Notes: generated by a model not told the origin, from the letters alone. A stretch of DNA of 10,525 bases from Nitrospirota bacterium (GCA_029858145.1 JAOUFP010000055.1:1-10525), one strand, 5' to 3'. Numbered from the stretch's first letter, positions 1 to 6,850 are shown. Numbers and translations are program-made.

Positions 1-572
1 TTTTTGAGCTCCGCAAGCCTCCTGAAATAGGGTCTGGCCCTTTCAGGTTCTTCAAAGTAAGGGGGCATGGTCATCAACCCCTCGAGTTTCACGTGCTTGA
101 GCGCCGCGATCCTCCCGATAAGGGGGTAGAAGTCATCTGCTTCCACTCCCTGCTTTGTTTCTTCTTCAGATAATTTCACCTGTACGAGAATTCTCTGAAC
201 CTTCTCAATTTTCGCTGCCTGTCTGTCCAGTTCCTCGGCCAGTTCCTGCGAATCAACAGAGTGAATAAGGTCGAACAGTTTGACCGCTGTTTTTGCCTTG
301 TTCTTTTGCAGATGCCCGATAAGATGCCATACCAGCGCACCCCCTCCGGCTCGAAGCTCCCCGCTTGCGATCTTTTTCTGCGCCTCCTGCACCCGGTTTT
401 CTCCAAATTCCCTCAACCCTGAATCAAGCGCTTTTCTGATGACATCAATATGCACATTCTTCGTGACCGCAATCAACGTGATCTCAGACGGTTCCCGCCC
501 CGCTCTCATAGCGGCCTGGGCCATTCTCCGGCAAATCTCTTTCAGGTTGTCGAAAAGCTGTATTTCATCCAT
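1..572 (-). CDS. yggS: YggS/PROSC-family PLP-binding protein (3' end cut by window edge)
   Basis: This is a pyridoxal-5'-phosphate homeostasis protein of the YggS/YlmE/PLPBP family: a cytoplasmic single-domain alanine-racemase-fold barrel that binds PLP but has no firmly assigned reaction. About 190 residues are visible. The PLP lysine is K38 in IAVTKN; GENRVQEA follows at 57-64, HLIGHLQKNK at 83-92, the family-typical EETKQG at about 137-142, and GLMTMPP at 165-171. Family members are about 220-235 residues, so roughly 35-40 C-terminal residues, including the usual SMGMS-type phosphate-binding segment, lie beyond position 1. I chose the ATG at 570-572 because the product then begins MDEIQLFDNL as homologues do, and an in-frame stop lies at 618-620; no strong Shine-Dalgarno is visible. 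The radical SAM gene lies 100 bases upstream on the same strand, and a promoter-like pair in that gap suggests separate expression. Confidence 0.92.
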   Translation of the reverse strand, partial: MDEIQLFDNLKEICRRMAQAAMRAGREPSEITLIAVTKNVHIDVIRKALDSGLREFGENRVQEAQKKIASGELRAGGGALVWHLIGHLQKNKAKTAVKLFDLIHSVDSQELAEELDRQAAKIEKVQRILVQVKLSEEETKQGVEADDFYPLIGRIAALKHVKLEGLMTMPPYFEEPERARPYFRRLAELK

Positions 573-611
573 GCATGTCGAATGTCCGGGCCGATCAATA
601 AAAATATGTAT

Positions 612-640
612 ATAGTATTATCTATGCGATTAAAATTCAA
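612..640 (-). promoter_or_regulatory. Candidate sigma70-type promoter for yggS
   Basis: Read on the minus strand, TTGAAT (positions 640-635) is followed after exactly 17 bases by TACTAT (617-612), matching the spacing and 4/6 bases of each consensus hexamer. Transcription would start near 605, giving a leader of about 33 bases before the yggS ATG. The AT-rich setting makes chance matches likely, so this is moderate-to-weak evidence. The same TTGAAT box with a 17-base spacer recurs before ftsH. Confidence 0.4.
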
Positions 641-672
641 CGAATTCGTGGACAGAGTTTGAAAAACAACCT

Positions 673-2304
673 TCACCCCTCAAGCGCCTTTTGATATTCA
701 TTCCAGAGTTTTTCCTTGGAGATACCGGCGTCTATGAAATCCCACGGGAGGATCTCTGACAGTTCTTTCTTTCTGAATATATAAAAGTCGAGGCTTTCTT
801 TAAATAACCGGTCTTTGGCCGCAAGGGGGTCGCCTGAGGCGATTTTTTCGATCAGGGCCCCCACCCTCCTGTCACCCATGGCAAACAAACCCTGTATATG
901 CGCGTACTTCGGAACATCATGGAACACCCTCACCCCTCTTTCGTCCAGAAGTCCCTTTTTAATCATCTTCAATCTTTCCTTTATCTCCTTCAGGGGAACC
1001 ATGGGATGCCACTGAAACGGGGTAAAAGGCTTCGGCACAAACGTGCTTACGCTCAGGGTAATATGGCCTCTCTTTGAATTTCCGCGTATTTTTTTTACCA
1101 GATCAATAATGCCGCCTGCATCTTCCGCCGTCTCCGTCGGCAATCCGATCATGAAATAGAGCCTTAAGGTCTCAATATCGCCGTCAAGGATACACTGCGC
1201 GGTTTCAAGAATATCCTCCTCGGAGATCCTTTTATTGATAACTTTTCTGAGTCTTTCGGTGCCTGCCTCCGGTGCTATCGAAACACTCTTATGCCCTTTC
1301 ATCAAAGCCGCGATTCGCGCGCTCTTTATATTCGCGCGGAGAGAAGTAATAGAAAAATCAACACCCTCCATCATGAGAACCTCTTCCGCGTGGGGATAAT
1401 CAGAAAGTGACGGGCCGATCAGTCCGACCCGCCTGGTCATGGTCAGGGCCTCTTCAATTTCTGCCTTAAGAACTGCGAAATCCTTCTTCCTCGCCGGCTT
1501 ATATATCTGCCCCGCGAGACAAAACCTGCATGACCATGGGCAGCCGCGCATGGCCTCGAGAAGATACATGTCCGAAAATTCGATCTCCGGGCTTGTGATC
1601 GCGGACTTCAAAAAAGATTTTGATATATCGGCAATGGTCTGCTTCCTGATCATCGCAGGCGCGTTATTTCCCGCCTCCCTGCTGATAATGCGGCCGGAGT
1701 CATCACAGGCGACTGAATAAAACCGCGGGATATATATTCCTTCCTGGCTTAAAAGGCGCCTGAAGAGATCTGCCTTCCCTCTGTACCCTCTGTACATGGA
1801 GAGGAATTCACCGAGCATCTCCTCCGCTTCTCCTGTAAAGGATACGTCTATGAAGCCGGACAGAGGCTCAGGATTATAAAAGGCACATACCCCGCCCATA
1901 ATCACAAGCGGATAGGAATCATCCCTCTCGATACTTTTCAAAGGGATTTGCGCCATTTTCAGAATTTTTACGATATGCGGATAGTCATTCTCGAAGGAAA
2001 CAGAAAAGGCTATGATATCGAACTTATCGAGCGTCCTCTTTGATTCAAGCGAAAAGGGCCTCGTATTTGTCCTGATGTGTTCATCAATATCCCCTTCCTC
2101 AGGCAGAAAAACCCTCTCGCATACGACGTCATGCATGCTGTTTAAAAAGCCGTATATCCCCTGATACCCAAGGCTCGCCATGCCGACGGCGTACCTGTTC
2201 GGATACACAAGGGCTATATTAATCCTGCCCCCGGGGTCTTTGAATACAGTCCCTTTTTCTTTTGAAATCAGATAGTTTGCTTTATCAACGAGTTTTCTGT
2301 TCAT
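673..2304 (-). CDS. B12-binding-domain-like radical SAM protein, uncharacterised (TIGR03960-like)
   Basis: This is a cytoplasmic radical SAM enzyme of unknown substrate. From an upstream in-frame ATG at 2331 the frame has 552 residues; numbering here uses that frame. Residues about 35-180 resemble a Rossmann-like B12-binding domain (NIALVYPNRYAVGMASLGYQ, then IMGGVCAFYNPEP and FTGEAEE), but I see no DxHxxG cobalamin-ligand motif. The radical SAM core carries the cluster motif CPWSCRFC (C264, C268, C271), then SIAPEAGTERLR (352-362), GLPTET (396-401) and FVPKPFTPFQW (431-441). The tail ends in LPWDFID...LWNEYQKA. This architecture matches the B12-binding radical SAM family often labelled TIGR03960; in other bacteria it may be fused to a DUF2344-type domain, which is absent here. 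I favour the ATG at 2304 (MNRKLVDKANY): a perfect TATAAT overlaps the upstream ATG at 2330-2335, and GTGGA precedes the downstream one at suitable spacing. The longer start at 2331 remains possible. Confidence 0.9.
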   Translation of the reverse strand: MNRKLVDKANYLISKEKGTVFKDPGGRINIALVYPNRYAVGMASLGYQGIYGFLNSMHDVVCERVFLPEEGDIDEHIRTNTRPFSLESKRTLDKFDIIAFSVSFENDYPHIVKILKMAQIPLKSIERDDSYPLVIMGGVCAFYNPEPLSGFIDVSFTGEAEEMLGEFLSMYRGYRGKADLFRRLLSQEGIYIPRFYSVACDDSGRIISREAGNNAPAMIRKQTIADISKSFLKSAITSPEIEFSDMYLLEAMRGCPWSCRFCLAGQIYKPARKKDFAVLKAEIEEALTMTRRVGLIGPSLSDYPHAEEVLMMEGVDFSITSLRANIKSARIAALMKGHKSVSIAPEAGTERLRKVINKRISEEDILETAQCILDGDIETLRLYFMIGLPTETAEDAGGIIDLVKKIRGNSKRGHITLSVSTFVPKPFTPFQWHPMVPLKEIKERLKMIKKGLLDERGVRVFHDVPKYAHIQGLFAMGDRRVGALIEKIASGDPLAAKDRLFKESLDFYIFRKKELSEILPWDFIDAGISKEKLWNEYQKALEG

Positions 2305-2487
2305 CACAAATCCACTTACAGACAAGTTCATTATACTTCTTTTAACTGCTTTATTTATATGCAGTTCAGACAGATTTGCTGCACATCTGCTGCTTCAAAC
2401 ATTTGAATCTTCCGACTTTTCTGTGGAATTCTATTTATTCCATTCTTTGTAAAACCAGGGGAAGGGAAGATGGTCGTAATTTTAAAA

Positions 2488-2520
2488 CTCCCCCTCTATC
2501 CCCCTTTGCGAAAGGGAGAA
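2488..2520. repeat. Small C/G-rich palindromic element, possibly a dispersed intergenic repeat
   Basis: Two C-rich blocks (CTCCCCCTC and ATCCCCCTTT) lead into the perfect inverted repeat CCCTTT-GCG-AAAGGG at 2502-2516, followed by AGAAG. An in-frame upstream extension of smpB translates this block as PPLSPFAKG, a string I recognise as typical of spurious proteins predicted over short palindromic repeats in deltaproteobacterial and Nitrospirota genomes. That likeness is from memory and is not a database result. The rest of the spacer (2336-2618) holds no convincing gene; the frame open from 2376 to smpB reads through this element and is unlikely to be translated. Confidence 0.45.
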
Positions 2521-2618
2521 GAAAAATAGTGCTGCCAAAGGTATGCTCCAAAGCTGATTTATACCAGAGCTGCTTCGCCTTTCTTTTCATTTATTCAAAG
2601 GGCGTGTTACTATTTTCT

Positions 2619-3062
2619 ATGAAAATCGTCGCCCAAAACAGAAAAGCCTACCACGACTATACGATTGAAGAAACTTTGGAGGCCGGCATGATGCTCACCG
2701 GCACAGAGGTCAAATCATTGCGTGACGGCAAAGCTAATCTGAAAGACAGTTATGTGATCGTGAAGGATTCAGAGGTATTTCTCCTGAATTGTCATATCAG
2801 CCCCTATACTCACGGCAATATTATGAACCACGACCCCATCCGGACGAGAAAACTTCTGCTCCATAAAAAGGAAATAGCCAAGATTCAGGTAAAGGCCGCT
2901 CAAAAGGGGTACTCTCTTATCCCCCTGAAGATATACTTCAAAGGGTCACATGCCAAGGTGGAGATTGGTCTTGCTCGTGGCAAAAAACAGTACGAAAAGA
3001 GGGATACCATTAAGAAAAGAGAGGCTGACAGGGAGATAGAACGCGCCATGAAAAGCCGCTGA
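2619..3062 (+). CDS. smpB: SsrA-binding protein SmpB
   Basis: SmpB binds the tRNA-like domain of tmRNA and delivers it to the A site of stalled ribosomes for trans-translation. The product is 147 residues, within the usual 145-160. It opens with the standard KIVAQNRKAYHDYTIEE; GTEVKSLRDGKANLKDSYV (residues about 28-46) forms part of the OB-fold RNA-binding surface, and LIPLKIYFKGSHAKVEIGLARGK is the conserved late strand region. The basic tail KKQYEKRDTIKKREADREIERAM is the segment that becomes helical in the mRNA channel. The frame is open further upstream to 2376, but that extension has no homology to SmpB and crosses a palindromic repeat. No Shine-Dalgarno precedes the ATG; TACTAT at 2608-2613 sits at a distance that would allow leaderless transcription. 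Its RNA partner begins 43 bases downstream. Confidence 0.97.
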   Translation: MKIVAQNRKAYHDYTIEETLEAGMMLTGTEVKSLRDGKANLKDSYVIVKDSEVFLLNCHISPYTHGNIMNHDPIRTRKLLLHKKEIAKIQVKAAQKGYSLIPLKIYFKGSHAKVEIGLARGKKQYEKRDTIKKREADREIERAMKSR

Positions 3063-3105
3063 TATGTTATACTATTAATAAGCTGTATTAACCTTTATTT
3101 GCTTT

Positions 3106-3452
3106 GGGGGCGAATGGGCTCGACGGGGGTTATGAGGCTTATGTGGCATGTCGTGGCTCCATCACCACGTAAAAAGATGGAAAAACACACAAACGCCAAC
3201 AACGAACTGGCACTCGCTGCTTAATTAAAGCAGCTCGCTACTTTGGGATCGCCTGTGTTCCGGGGATAGCGACGATCAGCAGGCTGGCAGCAGGGAGAGC
3301 TCCTGACTCTGTTGCGAGACAAAGGGAGATTGGATTTCAGGAAGCCTGTCTGGCGGCGTCCTGAAGTCTGAAAACTGAAAAGACAGTCTACACATGTAGA
3401 AGCATAAGAGTAGTGCTTTCGGACGCGGGTTCGATTCCCGCCGCCTCCACCA
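3106..3452 (+). ncRNA. ssrA: Transfer-messenger RNA (tmRNA, one-piece)
   Basis: This 347-base RNA acts as both tRNA-Ala mimic and mRNA to rescue stalled ribosomes. The ends pair as a 7-bp acceptor stem: GGGGGCG (3106-3112) with CGCCTCC (3442-3448), followed by discriminator A3449 and an encoded CCA (3450-3452). The T arm is GCGGG-TTCGATT-CCCGC (3425-3441). An H-type pseudoknot matching PK1 is visible: CGTGG 3152-3156 pairs with CCACG 3165-3169, and loop bases CCATC 3159-3163 pair with GATGG 3176-3180. The tag frame starts 15 bases later. The hairpin GCTGCTT/AAGCAGC (3216-3234) holds the tag stop in its loop, as helix 5 does elsewhere. Later pseudoknots probably occupy 3235-3400 but I did not resolve them. 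The molecule is not permuted into two pieces. The A or G after each universal element and the intact acceptor stem argue for a functional RNA. I found no clear promoter. Confidence 0.97.
3195..3224 (+). other. tmRNA proteolysis-tag reading frame (ANNELALAA)
   Basis: Codons GCC AAC AAC GAA CTG GCA CTC GCT GCT TAA encode A-N-N-E-L-A-L-A-A and stop. The C-terminal L-A-A is the signal recognised by ClpXP and FtsH-type proteases in well-studied bacteria. The frame follows PK1 by 15 bases, and an A four bases before GCC matches the usual resume-codon context. The AAC just before GCC could be the true resume codon, which would add one Asn; the sequence alone does not decide this. Confidence 0.85.
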
Positions 3453-3477
3453 TTTAAAGAGAGATCTGTTCTTTAAA
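3453..3477 (+). terminator. Possible weak terminator or 3' processing hairpin after tmRNA
   Basis: TTTAAAGA (3453-3460) and TCTTTAAA (3470-3477) form a perfect 8-bp inverted repeat directly after the encoded CCA, followed by ACTTTT. The stem is AT-rich and the T run is short, so intrinsic termination would be weak; it may instead be chance or a 3' trailer structure. No better terminator appears before the amidase gene. Confidence 0.3.
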
Positions 3478-3487
3478 ACTTTTCTCT

Positions 3488-3507
3488 CCCCCCCTTATAT
3501 CAAAGGG
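3488..3507. repeat. Second, degenerate C-run/AAAGGG palindrome
   Basis: A run of seven Cs (3488-3494) followed by TT, ATATCA and AAGGG gives the imperfect inverted repeat CCCTT...AAGGG (3492-3496 with 3503-3507). It resembles the CCCTTT-GCG-AAAGGG element upstream of smpB and may be a decayed copy. The rest of the 3453-3596 spacer shows only a 13-base palindrome at 3528-3540 and no gene. Confidence 0.25.
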
Positions 3508-3596
3508 CATGCGTTGTCCGCTTTCATCATGAATTTCATGCTATTATCATCACTTTATTGCAAAACGCCCTCTATATATGGAAAATGTATAGAGTC

Positions 3597-4631
3597 ATGA
3601 AAAAATTATTGATACTCTTCATCGTGGGGCTGCTTACGGCGTCTCCCCTTTTTGCGGAAGAAAAAAAGGAAGTTTCCCTGAGGTTCAGCAGGCAAGGCAA
3701 CATCATAAGGGTCGTTCTGGAGTCTTATGACAATTTTATATTGAACGCGAACATCGCGGACACGCTGTCGAGCATAAAAATAGAATTCCCCGCGCTTTTT
3801 CAACTGAAGAAACCGAAGGATTTTATCTTTGAGACCAGCTTGAAAGATCGTTTGCTGATCATTGCCATGAAAAACATCGGGGAAATCAGGACGTATAAAC
3901 TTTCCTCACCCGCGCGAATCGTCTTTGACCTCACGCTTGCCCAGAATACAAATAAGGAACAGAGTCCTAAACCTGAACTGAACCCTGAATTGAAACCCGA
4001 TCTGAAAACGGAGCCGACGCCGGAACTGAAACCGGAAGCAAAGCCGGAGCAGCCTGTCGAAGCGCAAGCCGTTCCAAAACTATATGTCATTGACGCCGGT
4101 CACGGCGGATACGACTACGGCATACTATCAAATGACTCAAAAGAAAAAGACCTGAACCTGCTTTTGACAAAAGACCTCTCTGCCGCCCTCTCGAAAAAAG
4201 GGAACAAGATATTTCTTACCCGCAAGGTAGACCAGTCATTGTCCATACTGGAGAGGATCATTCTCGGAAACAGCAGGAATCCCTATATATTCATCTCGCT
4301 GCACTCTTCTGCCTCCAATGCATTTGTTGTATACACCGGAACAGTTGACGAACCGTCAACAGAAGCCTCTGTCCTGCTTTACAGTCTGTCCGCGAGGCAG
4401 AGACGACACATAGAAAAAAGCAGGGCCCTGGCAAAAGCGATAGGAACTTCCTTAAAGGCTGAATTTAAGGAAGACGTTGTGACAAGAGAAATGCCGCTCC
4501 CGATACTGAACTCTATGGATTCAACCGCCGTACTTATAGAATATCCTTCGTTGCAGCTGAATACCTATGACCAGCAGATGCGTAACCGGGTAGCAAATGC
4601 TATCCTGAAAGGTATCCAGTCCTATGAGTAG
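3597..4631 (+). CDS. Secreted N-acetylmuramoyl-L-alanine amidase (AMIN-like + Amidase_3)
   Basis: This is a zinc amidase that cleaves the bond between N-acetylmuramic acid and L-alanine of peptidoglycan in the periplasm, usually for septal splitting. From ATG 3597 the product has 344 residues: a signal peptide at 1-20 (MKKLLILFIVGLL..., cleavage after LFA), an AMIN-like beta domain at about 25-115 ending in the typical RIVFDL, a Pro/Glu/Lys linker at about 117-160 with repeated PELKP-type units, and Amidase_3 from about 162 to the end. The likely zinc ligands are H169 (DAGHGG), E183 (KEKDLNL) and H236 (SLHSSA), with catalytic E315 (VLIEYPSL), so activity should be retained. The frame is open to 3558, but the downstream ATG gives a clean signal peptide. 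Its last 8 bases overlap the next gene, indicating translational coupling in a wall-precursor operon. The catalytic domain is somewhat divergent in its middle part. Confidence 0.9.
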   Translation: MKKLLILFIVGLLTASPLFAEEKKEVSLRFSRQGNIIRVVLESYDNFILNANIADTLSSIKIEFPALFQLKKPKDFIFETSLKDRLLIIAMKNIGEIRTYKLSSPARIVFDLTLAQNTNKEQSPKPELNPELKPDLKTEPTPELKPEAKPEQPVEAQAVPKLYVIDAGHGGYDYGILSNDSKEKDLNLLLTKDLSAALSKKGNKIFLTRKVDQSLSILERIILGNSRNPYIFISLHSSASNAFVVYTGTVDEPSTEASVLLYSLSARQRRHIEKSRALAKAIGTSLKAEFKEDVVTREMPLPILNSMDSTAVLIEYPSLQLNTYDQQMRNRVANAILKGIQSYE

Positions 4632-5205
4632 AAGAAATCTGCTGGCAATGCTTGTTATCCTGATTTTCATCGCGGCTGCCGCGGGAAGCTATTTCTTTAT
4701 GCGCAATTTCTCCCAAGCGGAAAAACAGGTTCCCTTATCTCCGGTTCAGAGCCCTTTGATGCAGGCAGGTGATATCACTGTTCTGAGAATCTATCAACCC
4801 CGGGGAGGCCGGCTCGAAATGATAGAGAAAAAAATTCCCAAAAGAATAAGCAGCACGGCAATTGCTGAAGCAGTTATCGAGGAATTCTTCAGACAACCCC
4901 TTGCCGAAGGAGTTTCAGGGATTCCTTTAAATGTTAAATTGCTTGGTCTCTATAAGGACGAGGCGCAGATGCTCTACATAGACCTGTCAGATGAAGTACG
5001 CAGAAATTTTCAGGGAGATGCACTTTCAGAGTATCTGCTTCTGAGCGGCATATACAAAAGCCTTGTTTCAAACGTGCAGGATTTTCAGGACGTCAAGATG
5101 CTGGTGGAAGGCAGGGAACTGGAAACATTGGGCGGTCATTTTTACCTGAAGTATCCGTTAAAGGATATGCTCACGACAGAACTCAGGGGAGACACCAGGA
5201 TATAG
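4624..5205 (+). CDS. Membrane-anchored GerMN-domain protein
   Basis: The product has 193 residues: a short basic N terminus (MSRRN), one membrane segment at about 6-25, a linker, then a GerMN (sporulation/germination GerM-like) domain at about 52-180. Family features visible are VKLLGLYKDEAQMLYIDLS, the middle ALSEYLLLSGIYKSLV, and VKMLVEGRELETLGGHFYL followed by PL. It should be held on the periplasmic face of the inner membrane. GerMN domains are best known from Bacillus GerM and LpqB-type lipoproteins but are widespread in non-spore-formers beside amidase genes; no enzymatic activity is established. Its start overlaps the amidase gene by 8 bases and murI begins 1 base after its stop, so the proteins are very likely co-produced and may act together on peptidoglycan. 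That partnership is inference from gene order. Confidence 0.86.
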   Translation: MSRRNLLAMLVILIFIAAAAGSYFFMRNFSQAEKQVPLSPVQSPLMQAGDITVLRIYQPRGGRLEMIEKKIPKRISSTAIAEAVIEEFFRQPLAEGVSGIPLNVKLLGLYKDEAQMLYIDLSDEVRRNFQGDALSEYLLLSGIYKSLVSNVQDFQDVKMLVEGRELETLGGHFYLKYPLKDMLTTELRGDTRI

Positions 5206-5206
5206 A

Positions 5207-6022
5207 ATGAGCAGGGAATCAAAGCCGATAGGCATATTTGACTCAGGCATTGGCGGCCTGACCGTCCTCAAGGAAATATACAAACAGCTGCCTTACGAAA
5301 GCACAGTTTATCTCGGCGATACGGCCAGGGTACCCTATGGCATAAGGTCACCTGAGACCGTTACGCGGTATTCTTTCGAAAACACGCGTTTCCTTTTTTC
5401 GAAAGAGGTCAAAATGATCGTCATCGCCTGCAACACAGCTTCTTCGGTAAGTCTTGAATCAGTAAGGAGTTCTGTATCAGTCCCGGTTGTCGGCGTAATA
5501 GAGCCCGGTGCCAAGGCGGCGGCAGCTGCTACAATAAACAAAAAAATCGGCGTCATAGGAACTGAGGCGACAATTAAAAGCAACTCCTACGCAAAAGCTA
5601 TTTTGAACATCGATAAGGACATCGAAGTTTTTGGTGTCGCCTGTCCTCTTTTGGTCCCGCTCGTTGAAGAAGGCTGGACGGAAGGCAGCATCGCTGAGAT
5701 GACGGCTGAGAAATACCTGCAGGACATCAAAAAAAATGGGATTGATACCCTCGTTCTCGGCTGCACACATTATCCCCTGATGAAAGGGATACTCTCGCGG
5801 GTGATGGGCGAAAATGTGAACCTTATTGATTCGGCAATAGAAACCGCCAGAGAGATAAGAGCGGTCCTCCATGATCTTTCCCTGCTGAATTCGTCAGGAG
5901 AAGAGATAATCAGAGAGTTCTATGTAACGGATTCTCCGGAAAAATTCAAGAGTGTCGGCGAAAGATTTCTTGGTGAGCATATTCAGCATATAAAAAAGAT
6001 CAAACTCGAAATGGAGGTTTAA
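5207..6022 (+). CDS. murI: Glutamate racemase
   Basis: MurI interconverts L- and D-glutamate in the cytoplasm without a cofactor, supplying D-glutamate for the second residue of the peptidoglycan stem peptide. The 271-residue product has the usual length. The N-terminal IGIFDSGIGGLTVLKEI contains D12. The two catalytic cysteines are C75 (IACNTAS) and C186 (LGCTHYPL), with H188 next to the second; LGDTARVPYG (36-45) is also diagnostic. AGGA lies about 7 bases before the ATG. The gene sits 1 base after the GerMN stop and 2 bases before rph, so it is inside the operon. Nothing is missing or displaced. Confidence 0.97.
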   Translation: MSRESKPIGIFDSGIGGLTVLKEIYKQLPYESTVYLGDTARVPYGIRSPETVTRYSFENTRFLFSKEVKMIVIACNTASSVSLESVRSSVSVPVVGVIEPGAKAAAAATINKKIGVIGTEATIKSNSYAKAILNIDKDIEVFGVACPLLVPLVEEGWTEGSIAEMTAEKYLQDIKKNGIDTLVLGCTHYPLMKGILSRVMGENVNLIDSAIETAREIRAVLHDLSLLNSSGEEIIREFYVTDSPEKFKSVGERFLGEHIQHIKKIKLEMEV

Positions 6023-6024
6023 TA

Positions 6025-6762
6025 ATGAGGCCCGATGGCAGGACCAGCAGTGAAATGCGCAGCGTGAACATAACCAGGAATTTTATCGATACAGCCGAAG
6101 GGTCTGTTCTGATTGAAATAGGAAAGACGAGGGTAATTTGTACTGCCTCCATTGAGGAGAGAATCCCTCCTTTTCTGAAAGACAAGAACCAGGGATGGGT
6201 GACCGCAGAATATTCCATGCTTCCGCGGGCCACGGACATCAGAACAATGCGGGAGTCAACAAGCGGCAGGGTGAGCGGGCGTACCCATGAGATTCAGCGT
6301 CTTATCGGCAGGGCCCTGCGATCCGTAGTAGACGTTACCGTGATCGGCCAGAGAACCTTTTGGATAGATTGTGACGTCATAAGAGCCGATGGAGGTACCA
6401 GAACCGCGGCCATAACCGGCTCGTTTATCTGTCTTGCCGATGCCTTCAATTACGCGATTAGAAAAGGCCTTATCGAAAAGAATCCCATAAAGGACTACCT
6501 TGCGGCTGTCAGCGTCGGGATGGTGAACAATCAGCCGGTGCTCGATCTGAACTATGAAGAAGATTCAACCGCGGATGTCGACATGAACATCGTAATGACC
6601 GGCAGCGGAAACCTGGTCGAAATTCAGGGTACGGCGGAAGGCAATCCTTTTTCAGAAAATAACCTCTATGAGCTCATTGCTCTTGCAAAGCAGGGAATTG
6701 AAAGCCTGATCACAAGGCAGAAAGAAATATTTAAAGACTTTACGGTCTCGATCAGCATCTGA
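6025..6762 (+). CDS. rph: Ribonuclease PH
   Basis: RNase PH is a phosphate-dependent 3'-5' exoribonuclease that trims tRNA precursors and forms a hexameric ring. The 245-residue product matches the family length of about 240-255. Motifs in order are MRPDGRTSSEMR at the start, GWVTAEYSMLPRAT (57-70), GRTHEIQRLIGRALR (85-99) with the phosphate-binding Arg region, DCDVIRADGGTRTAAITG (115-132), the acidic catalytic stretch NYEEDSTADVDMN (176-188, with D180 and D186), and EIQGTAEGNPF (199-209). A strong GGAGG precedes the ATG, partly inside the end of murI. In many relatives rph is followed by an XTP/dITP pyrophosphatase gene (rdgB); here it is not, and the operon ends at a spacer with a hairpin. 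Confidence 0.98.
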   Translation: MRPDGRTSSEMRSVNITRNFIDTAEGSVLIEIGKTRVICTASIEERIPPFLKDKNQGWVTAEYSMLPRATDIRTMRESTSGRVSGRTHEIQRLIGRALRSVVDVTVIGQRTFWIDCDVIRADGGTRTAAITGSFICLADAFNYAIRKGLIEKNPIKDYLAAVSVGMVNNQPVLDLNYEEDSTADVDMNIVMTGSGNLVEIQGTAEGNPFSENNLYELIALAKQGIESLITRQKEIFKDFTVSISI

Positions 6763-6772
6763 CAGAATAAGT

Positions 6773-6816
6773 TTTTTGTCTCTTGCAGTCAGGGGGCATA
6801 CCTGCATAGACAAAAA
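6773..6816. promoter_or_regulatory. Long imperfect hairpin between rph and ftsH
   Basis: TTTTTGTCT (6773-6781) and AGACAAAAA (6808-6816) are perfect 9-bp complements; inside them TGCAG (6784-6788) pairs with CTGCA (6802-6806), leaving a 13-base loop and a small asymmetric internal bulge. It begins 10 bases after the rph stop. Neither strand has a T run after the stem, because the T and A runs form the stem base, so it is not a standard intrinsic terminator. It could protect the rph mRNA 3' end, act as an attenuator, or be an inefficient terminator. Confidence 0.55.
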
Positions 6817-6821
6817 GAACA

Positions 6822-6850
6822 TTGAATGCAAATAATAATTCTTATATGTT
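6822..6850 (+). promoter_or_regulatory. Candidate sigma70-type promoter for ftsH
   Basis: TTGAAT (6822-6827) and TATGTT (6845-6850) are 17 bases apart, each matching 4/6 consensus positions, and TAAAAT partly overlaps downstream. The start would fall near 6857, about 23 bases before the TTG start codon. The local sequence is AT-rich, so the call is tentative. I see no heat-shock (sigma32-type) box, which might have been expected for ftsH. Confidence 0.4.

Noticed and set aside
280..615. Plus-strand open frame of 111 codons opposite yggS
   Set aside because: The minus-strand yggS frame carries all the conserved motifs; the plus frame is low-complexity shadow.
2376..2618. N-terminal extension of smpB
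   Set aside because: It has no SmpB homology, crosses a palindromic repeat, and the normal SmpB start MKIVAQNRKA lies at 2619.
3068..3073. TATACT before the tmRNA as its promoter -10 box
   Set aside because: No acceptable -35 hexamer at 16-18 bases, and the distance to the mature 5' end would need a processed leader; left uncalled.
3528..3540. 13-base palindrome CATGAA-T-TTCATG upstream of the amidase, as an operator
   Set aside because: A single short AT-rich palindrome without a repeat, a known binding motif or a confident promoter beside it; chance cannot be excluded.
5477..5872. Minus-strand open frame inside murI
   Set aside because: It covers the catalytic Cys region of murI in antisense and has no recognisable features.
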